Source of the DNA: an uncultured Alphaproteobacteria bacterium
GTDB taxonomy: Bacteria; Pseudomonadota; Alphaproteobacteria; CAAHEQ01; UBA3637
DNA: 10,114 nucleotides
Direction of reading: 5' to 3'
Assembly (NCBI GenBank): GCA_944391545.1
Contig: CALXTZ010000046.1
Span: 1 to 10,114 of the forward strand
This document shows, one piece after another, positions 6,693 through 10,114 of this stretch. Position numbers and translations under genes: made by a program. A model generated the notes under the pieces. It was given only the letters and a program-made list of their open reading frames with translations, was not told the DNA's origin and ran no database searches. Numbering within the stretch: position 1 is the first letter of the stretch; each line of letters starts with the position of its first letter.

Positions 6693-6735
6693 ATCTGTTA
6701 GTTTTTGGCAATCTTTACAGATTGCATCCGTTGCC
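6693..6735 (-). promoter_or_regulatory. Structured 5' leader of the aaxB-like gene; candidate cis-regulatory RNA
   Basis: Seen on the minus-strand RNA: GCAAUCU (6725-6719) and AGAUUGC (6714-6708) form a perfect 7-bp hairpin closed by GUAA, a GNRA tetraloop. The same bases can instead pair GGCAA (6735-6731) with UUGCC (6711-6707) and AUCUGU (6722-6717) with ACAGAU (6698-6693). That order makes an H-type pseudoknot with the A-rich loop AAAAACUA, ending 3 bases before the AAGGAG ribosome binding site (6689-6684). The two folds exclude each other. The switch is inference; the complementarity is exact. At DNA level the 18-base inverted repeat could instead be an operator. Confidence 0.45.
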
Positions 6736-6765
6736 TAAAACCGAGTCGGATATGCAACTACAAGT

Positions 6766-6794
6766 AGAATAGATTTATTGATTTCCCGTGTCAA
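6766..6794 (-). promoter_or_regulatory. Sigma-70 promoter of the aaxB-aaxC block
   Basis: On the minus strand a perfect TTGACA (6789-6794) is followed after exactly 17 bases by TATTCT (6766-6771). Transcription would start near 6759, giving a leader of roughly 84 bases that contains the inverted repeat at 6708-6725. It is the best promoter match in the window. Confidence 0.7.
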
Positions 6795-6833
6795 TCATAT
6801 TGTCGCATGTTGTAAAATAAAGAAAACGAGCGC

Positions 6834-6862
6834 TTGATATTACTCTTTTTAGTTGCTATATC
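6834..6862 (+). promoter_or_regulatory. Putative promoter of the first lipoprotein gene
   Basis: TTGATA (6834-6839) and TATATC (6857-6862) are separated by 17 bases, about 35 bases before the start codon at 6897. It is divergent from the aaxB promoter, with the -35 boxes about 40 bases apart, so the two transcription units could share a regulator bound between them. Confidence 0.5.
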
Positions 6863-6896
6863 CATCATGTTCTTTATCAGAAAAAGGAGAAACATC

Positions 6897-7277
6897 ATGA
6901 CAAAAACAAAATTATTTGCTGCGGGGCTGGTCGGCGCTTTGGCATTAACTTCGTGCCGTTCCGTCCAGTCGTATGACGACATGCTGCATTCTTGGTTGGG
7001 GCAGTCTGAAGCGCAGTTGGTCGCGACGTGGGGAGCGCCGGTTGATATGCAAACGATTGCACCGGGCCGCCAGCTGTTTACTTATATTAAAGAGCGGCAG
7101 GTGAATGTACCGGGCGAAGCACCGAATTACACAGCGCTCGGAGAAGATTCCGCTTATAACCCGTATGGCGATTCGCTGGGAGAAACATTTGATTATTATT
7201 GCAAGACGATGTTTACGTCTCAAGATGACATCATTGTCGGATATTCTTGGGAAGGCGACGGATGCTTAATGCGTTAA
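6897..7277 (+). CDS. Small lipoprotein of unknown function
   Basis: Predicted 126-residue lipoprotein. The signal peptide MTKTKLFAAGLVGALALTSC has a lipobox (LTSC) with lipidated Cys20. The mature part starts with an SWLGQSEAQLVATWGAPVD segment (32-50), resembling the WxGxSExxLxxxWGxP stretch of small proteobacterial lipoproteins loosely similar to BamE/SmpA. A FTYIKERQVNVPG segment (61-73) follows. The end, YCKTMF...GDGC, keeps two cysteines (102 and 123) that could form a disulfide in the periplasm. The ATG at 6897 is chosen because AAAAAGGAGA lies just upstream and the signal peptide begins there. A TTG start at 6834 would add an unlikely N-terminus and overlap the promoter. Residue 21 is Arg, not Asp, so outer-membrane sorting is likely. 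The function is unknown. Confidence 0.85.
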   Translation: MTKTKLFAAGLVGALALTSCRSVQSYDDMLHSWLGQSEAQLVATWGAPVDMQTIAPGRQLFTYIKERQVNVPGEAPNYTALGEDSAYNPYGDSLGETFDYYCKTMFTSQDDIIVGYSWEGDGCLMR

Positions 7278-7280
7278 AGA

Positions 7281-7303
7281 AAGGGAGCTTCAGCTCCCTT
7301 TTC
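7281..7303 (+). terminator. Bidirectional terminator between lipoprotein and YbhN-like genes
   Basis: AAGGGAGC (7281-7288) and GCTCCCTT (7293-7300) form a perfect 8-bp stem with the TTCA loop, followed by TT on the plus strand and by TTCTTT on the minus strand. It lies 3 bases after the lipoprotein stop. The right arm encodes the final codons of the minus-strand gene, whose stop (7290-7292) falls in the loop region. Confidence 0.8.
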
Positions 7304-8231
7304 GGATCAGTTTTTTGATTTGTGATCCGGCAAAGAAAAGGCCCGTTAACCCCAACGGAACGAAATAGTATAAAATTCTGAATGTGATGAGGGCGGCTAA
7401 AATACCGCCTTTTTCTGCCGGCGTATGAACGAATAAATATAAAAAAGCACCTTCAAAAACACCCAGTCCGCCCGGAACCTGCGTCGAAATACCGATCAGT
7501 TGGGCTAATGTGAAAATCGTAAAAACGTGAATGATGTTGACGTCCATGTGATAGCGTAACAAGGTATAAAAAACCAAAGAGGCGGCGACAATGTCCATGC
7601 TGCCGACCAACATTTGTAAAAGCGTTATTTTGGGAGAGGGGGCTTGAATTTGAATGTTTTTAAAGTTGATTTTCCGCTTTGGTCTGACGACAAAAAACCA
7701 GTACAACAGAACCAGTAAAGAAACAACGACGGCACCGATATCAAACCATTTGATGTCGGTTGAACCGGGCGTCAGGTGAAAGAGGCTTGATAAAATCAAA
7801 GACACATCGAAAACGCATGCCATGCCGAGCAGGTATGTGACGCTTTCGAAAGCAATCATTTTAAGAACGTTCAATTCCGTTAACCCCAGTTTCGAATACA
7901 GCATATATCTCAAAGACCCACCGGCAATGTAGGCATGTCCCGTCGTGTTGGTAACGGAAAAACTGATCATGGCGGCTTCGACGACTTTATCTTTGGGCAG
8001 TTTTTTACCGATGTATTTTAAAGCCAAAAAATCATACCCCGAAAAAGCGATGTAATCGCACAGCGTAAAGGCTAATGCCGTCGACAATACCCAAAACGGC
8101 GTTTGGGAAATTAAAGTCAACAAATGATCCCATCCGATTTTGCGGATTTCGTTGTAACCAAGCCATAATGCCAGCCCGAAGAACAGCAGGGCAAAGAGTT
8201 GTATTAAAAGATCTACCCATTTTTTCATCAT
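7290..8231 (-). CDS. YbhN/UPF0104 family membrane protein (MprF-type flippase-like domain)
   Basis: Polytopic inner-membrane protein of 313 residues with about eight hydrophobic segments, of the family named after the N-terminal flippase domain of lysylphosphatidylglycerol synthase (MprF). Signatures are GGSLRYMLYSKLGLT (104-118) and STQVPGGLGVFEGAFLYL (249-266), the conserved QVPGGxGxxE region. The soluble aminoacyl-transferase half of MprF is absent, so it cannot itself make lysyl-lipids. In stand-alone form the substrate is usually unknown, and lipid or lipid-linked sugar transport are possibilities. The start is uncertain: ATG 8231 is preferred, but ATG 8228 and TTG 8237 are in frame, and no strong ribosome binding site is seen, only AGG around 8249-8251. 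It ends inside the shared terminator. Confidence 0.85.
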   Translation of the reverse strand: MMKKWVDLLIQLFALLFFGLALWLGYNEIRKIGWDHLLTLISQTPFWVLSTALAFTLCDYIAFSGYDFLALKYIGKKLPKDKVVEAAMISFSVTNTTGHAYIAGGSLRYMLYSKLGLTELNVLKMIAFESVTYLLGMACVFDVSLILSSLFHLTPGSTDIKWFDIGAVVVSLLVLLYWFFVVRPKRKINFKNIQIQAPSPKITLLQMLVGSMDIVAASLVFYTLLRYHMDVNIIHVFTIFTLAQLIGISTQVPGGLGVFEGAFLYLFVHTPAEKGGILAALITFRILYYFVPLGLTGLFFAGSQIKKLIRKGS

Positions 8232-8274
8232 ATTCAAAAGATGAGATGCCTGTTAAAATATTTCAAGAAGAAAC

Positions 8275-8304
8275 TTGCAAAAACATCGTATCGTATGTTA
8301 TAAG
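8275..8304 (+). promoter_or_regulatory. Putative promoter of the second lipoprotein gene
   Basis: TTGCAA (8275-8280) is followed after 18 bases by TATAAG (8299-8304). The start codon at 8328 would be about 17 bases after the predicted start site. The spacer contains the tandem CGTATCGTATG. No convincing divergent promoter for the YbhN-like gene was found in this ~95-base gap. Confidence 0.5.
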
Positions 8305-8327
8305 AAACCGGTTACAAGGAGGCAAAG

Positions 8328-8723
8328 ATGAAAAAGTTTCTGTTCATGATTTTATGTGTTTGTTGTTTGGCGGGGTGTTCTTCTCTTAATGAGTTGGAAG
8401 GGACAACCAAGTTGCCTGTTAACTATAAAACACGGATTTCGGTGAAAGAATATAAAATCAAAGGTTCCGTTCGCGGAGAATACACACGTACGTGCATTTT
8501 AATGGGATTAATTTGTTCCGGCGGCGTGTATATTTACGATGATTTGATTCAAAAAGCCGAAAAAATCGGCGGTAATTCCGTCGTGAATATGGTTGTTGAT
8601 ACTGAAAGTTCTTCACCGTTTTGGTATCTTTTATATTCAAAGAAAACGTACCGCGCCAACGGCTTGGCGATTGAAATTACAAAAACGGATACGCGGGCCA
8701 GAGAATTGTACGGTGACGATTAA
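8328..8723 (+). CDS. Small lipoprotein of unknown function
   Basis: Predicted 131-residue lipoprotein with a short signal peptide and a textbook lipobox, LAGC, with lipidated Cys17 followed by Ser-Ser (outer-membrane sorting likely). The mature part has two further cysteines (56 and 63) in RTCILMGLICSGG and a KAEKIGGNSVVNMVVDTES segment (76-94). That segment recalls the AxxxGaNaIVxv pattern of YbjQ-like or other small lipoproteins that fold as alpha/beta units. The resemblance is loose, so no function is assigned. A strong AAGGAGG (8317-8322) precedes the ATG. It stands alone, with its own promoter and a hairpin after the stop. It is not similar in sequence to the lipoprotein at 6897. Confidence 0.85.
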   Translation: MKKFLFMILCVCCLAGCSSLNELEGTTKLPVNYKTRISVKEYKIKGSVRGEYTRTCILMGLICSGGVYIYDDLIQKAEKIGGNSVVNMVVDTESSSPFWYLLYSKKTYRANGLAIEITKTDTRARELYGDD

Positions 8724-8737
8724 GTGATAAATGTTGA

Positions 8738-8763
8738 TCCGGTCGGGCGATGGTTCGACCGGA
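8738..8763 (+). repeat. Inverted repeat after the second lipoprotein gene
   Basis: TCCGGTCG (8738-8745) and CGACCGGA (8756-8763) form a perfect 8-bp, GC-rich stem with a 10-base loop. Neither strand continues into a U-tract, so it is not a canonical intrinsic terminator. It may be a transcript-end stabilising hairpin, a Rho-linked terminator element or a protein-binding site ahead of the flavodiiron gene. Confidence 0.5.
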
Positions 8764-8797
8764 ATTCGAATGCGCGTTAAAAAAATAAAAACAAAGC

Positions 8798-8826
8798 TTG
8801 TCAAATGGCGGATTTTCTTTTACTTT
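8798..8826 (+). promoter_or_regulatory. Putative promoter of the flavodiiron protein gene
   Basis: TTGTCA (8798-8803), 17 bases, then TACTTT (8821-8826). The -35 box is good and the -10 box matches at the first two and last positions. The start site would be near 8833, about 20 bases before the ATG. No clear FNR or NorR operator was recognised nearby. Confidence 0.4.
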
Positions 8827-8851
8827 GAAAGAAAACTGAAAGGAGACAAAT

Positions 8852-10027
8852 ATGTCAATACAAAAAATCATTGAAAATGTGTATGCGGTGGGTTCAAAAG
8901 ATCCTCGGCGTCCGTTGTTTGATCAGCTGATGCCGTTGGAAGAAGGAACCAGTTATAATTCTTATCTGATCAAGGGCAGCGAGAAAATCGCGTTGATTGA
9001 TACGGTTTATCCGCCTTTTGAACAAGATATCGAAGAAAAATTAAACGAACTTCATATCGACCATATTGATTATATTATTGCGGATCACGGGGAACAGGAT
9101 CATTCGGGGGCTTTGCCGGGATTGTTGAAAAAGTACCCGATGGCAAAGATTGTAACCAATCAAAAATGTAAAGAAATTACAATGGGTTTCTTGCCGTTAA
9201 AGGAAGAAGATTACCTTGTCGTCGGTGACGGTGATTCGATCAGCTTGGGTGATAAAACTTTGGAATTCATGATGATGCCATGGGTTCACTGGCCGGATAC
9301 AATGTTTACTTATTTGAAAGAGGACGGCATTTTATTTACAACGGACTTTTTCGGGGCGCATGCGACTAACTTTGATTTATTCTGGGAAGACGATCCGCGG
9401 TTGATTCCGTTGGCGAAAGCCTACTATGCCGAAATCATGCAACCGTTTGCCCGTGTTTTCCAAAAATACATTCCGCGCGTGGAAGAAATGGCGCCGAAAA
9501 TGATTGCTTCGTCTCATGGGCCGATTTATAAAAAGCCATCCTTCATTATTGATTTGTACAAAGAATGGACATCGCCGAACAAGAAAAATCAAGTTGTGAT
9601 CGTCGGTGTGTCGATGTACGGTTCAACGGATCAAATGGTTGATTATATCACGGAGCGGTTAACGGAAAAAGGAATTCAAGTGAAGTACTATGACGCCGTT
9701 CATTTGAATGCGACGGGACTGGCCAGTGATTTAATTGACAGCATGGGATTGATTGTTGCAACGCCGACGGTTTTAACGGGACCTCATCCGGCGGTTGTTA
9801 TGCCGATTTTCCTGGCAAATGTGTTGAAGCCGACATTAAAGTATATTGGTTTGATCGGTTCATATAGTTGGGGAACTTTGGTCGATAAGCAGGTTGTCGG
9901 AATGCTGGGGAACTTAAAAGATGTTCAAATTCTGCCGCCGGTTTTGGCAAAAGGAACACCTAAAGATGTTGATAAAAAAGCATTGGATGAACTGGTTGAG
10001 AAAATAGCTGTTTACCATGCTTCATAA
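8852..10027 (+). CDS. fprA: A-type flavodiiron protein (FprA family O2/NO reductase)
   Basis: Cytoplasmic enzyme that reduces O2 to water and/or NO to N2O, protecting anaerobes. The 391-residue protein has a metallo-beta-lactamase-like domain (~1-245) with the diiron ligands complete: HGEQDH (His79, Glu81, Asp83, His84), His146 in WVHWPDT, Asp165 in TTDFFG and His222 in SSHGPIY. A flavodoxin domain (~247-390) follows, with FMN phosphate loop VSMYGSTDQM (253-262) and further FMN-contact regions ATPTVLTGPHP and GSYSWG. No C-terminal rubredoxin or reductase extension is present, so electrons must come from a separate partner (rubredoxin or a flavin reductase) that is not encoded here. The start ATG has AAAGGAG 8 bases upstream. 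O2 versus NO preference cannot be decided from the sequence. Monocistronic by spacing and the flanking terminators. Confidence 0.96.
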   Translation: MSIQKIIENVYAVGSKDPRRPLFDQLMPLEEGTSYNSYLIKGSEKIALIDTVYPPFEQDIEEKLNELHIDHIDYIIADHGEQDHSGALPGLLKKYPMAKIVTNQKCKEITMGFLPLKEEDYLVVGDGDSISLGDKTLEFMMMPWVHWPDTMFTYLKEDGILFTTDFFGAHATNFDLFWEDDPRLIPLAKAYYAEIMQPFARVFQKYIPRVEEMAPKMIASSHGPIYKKPSFIIDLYKEWTSPNKKNQVVIVGVSMYGSTDQMVDYITERLTEKGIQVKYYDAVHLNATGLASDLIDSMGLIVATPTVLTGPHPAVVMPIFLANVLKPTLKYIGLIGSYSWGTLVDKQVVGMLGNLKDVQILPPVLAKGTPKDVDKKALDELVEKIAVYHAS

Positions 10028-10040
10028 TTAAAGATAAAAG

Positions 10041-10073
10041 AAAGACACCTCGCGATGAACGGGGTGTTTTTTT
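10041..10073 (+). terminator. Intrinsic terminator after the flavodiiron gene
   Basis: ACACCTC (10045-10051) pairs with GGGGTGT (10061-10067), including one T-G pair, around a 9-base loop, and runs into seven T (10067-10073). It begins 14 bases after the stop codon. The A-rich left flank gives a weaker T-rich tract on the other strand. Confidence 0.88.
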
Positions 10074-10081
10074 ATGGGAAG

Positions 10082-10108
10082 AGAGGAAATAAGAGGTCCT
10101 CTTTTTTT
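10082..10108 (+). terminator. Second tandem terminator-like hairpin
   Basis: AGAGGA (10082-10087) pairs with TCCTCT (10097-10102) around a 9-base loop, followed by a run of seven T (10102-10108). It could be a backup for the terminator 30 bases upstream or the end of an unseen neighbouring unit. The window ends just after it. Confidence 0.6.
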
Positions 10109-10114
10109 ATGAAG

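Noticed and set aside
6684..6740. Known preQ1-I riboswitch upstream of the decarboxylase, because of the AAAAACUAA stretch after the hairpin
   Set aside because: The conserved 5' core of preQ1-I is not seen and the downstream gene has no queuosine role. The match is only to the A-rich tail.
6834..6896. TTG start giving a 147-residue first lipoprotein
   Set aside because: It would precede the lipoprotein signal peptide with an odd hydrophobic stretch. The ATG at 6897 has a strong ribosome binding site and a proper signal sequence.
1..10114. CRISPR array, tRNA, rRNA, insertion sequence or phage genes
   Set aside because: Nothing with regular spaced repeats, cloverleaf features, transposase motifs or terminal inverted repeats was seen on reading both strands.

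Overview
The window (about 46-48% GC by eye) looks like chromosomal DNA of an alphaproteobacterium that lives with little or no oxygen, possibly an uncultured gut lineage. This is an inference. It rests on the rodZ-prfA-prmC core cluster, the sequence style of these proteins, and an A-type flavodiiron protein next to ordinary Gram-negative features (two lipoproteins, a GspO/PilD-like peptidase). No rRNA, tRNA, CRISPR array, insertion sequence or phage gene was seen. The longest stretch without a gene is about 220 bases.

Layout. 1-822 (-): 5' part of gpmI (glycolysis), cut by the window edge. 985-1686 (+): an A24 prepilin peptidase with a degenerate N-terminal domain. 1749-4510 (+): rodZ (cell shape), prfA (release factor 1) and prmC (the methyltransferase acting on that release factor). 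prfA and prmC overlap by 8 bases. A bidirectional terminator then closes this block against the convergent 4539-6675 (-) block. That block holds a pyruvoyl-dependent arginine decarboxylase (aaxB-like) followed by an APC-family antiporter (aaxC-like), with a hairpin terminator between them. A strong promoter (TTGACA-17-TATTCT) and an unusual structured leader precede the decarboxylase. Divergent from it is a small lipoprotein gene (6897-7277, +), convergent with a YbhN/UPF0104 membrane protein (7290-8231, -). A second small lipoprotein (8328-8723, +) and a flavodiiron protein gene (8852-10027, +) follow. Tandem terminators end the window.

How the parts work together. The decarboxylase and antiporter form a complete two-gene arginine-to-agmatine cycle: arginine enters, a proton is consumed in decarboxylation, and agmatine leaves. 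This is the logic of the chlamydial AaxB/AaxC acid-resistance or arginine-depletion system. The flavodiiron protein would reduce O2 or NO. Together they suggest a host-associated or fermentative niche with acid and O2/NO stress. prfA and prmC form an enzyme-substrate pair.

The most interesting signal not explained by the genes is the decarboxylase leader at 6693-6735. It can form either a 7-bp hairpin with a GUAA tetraloop or an H-type pseudoknot ending next to the ribosome binding site, and the two are mutually exclusive. It is a candidate cis-regulatory RNA, unproven.
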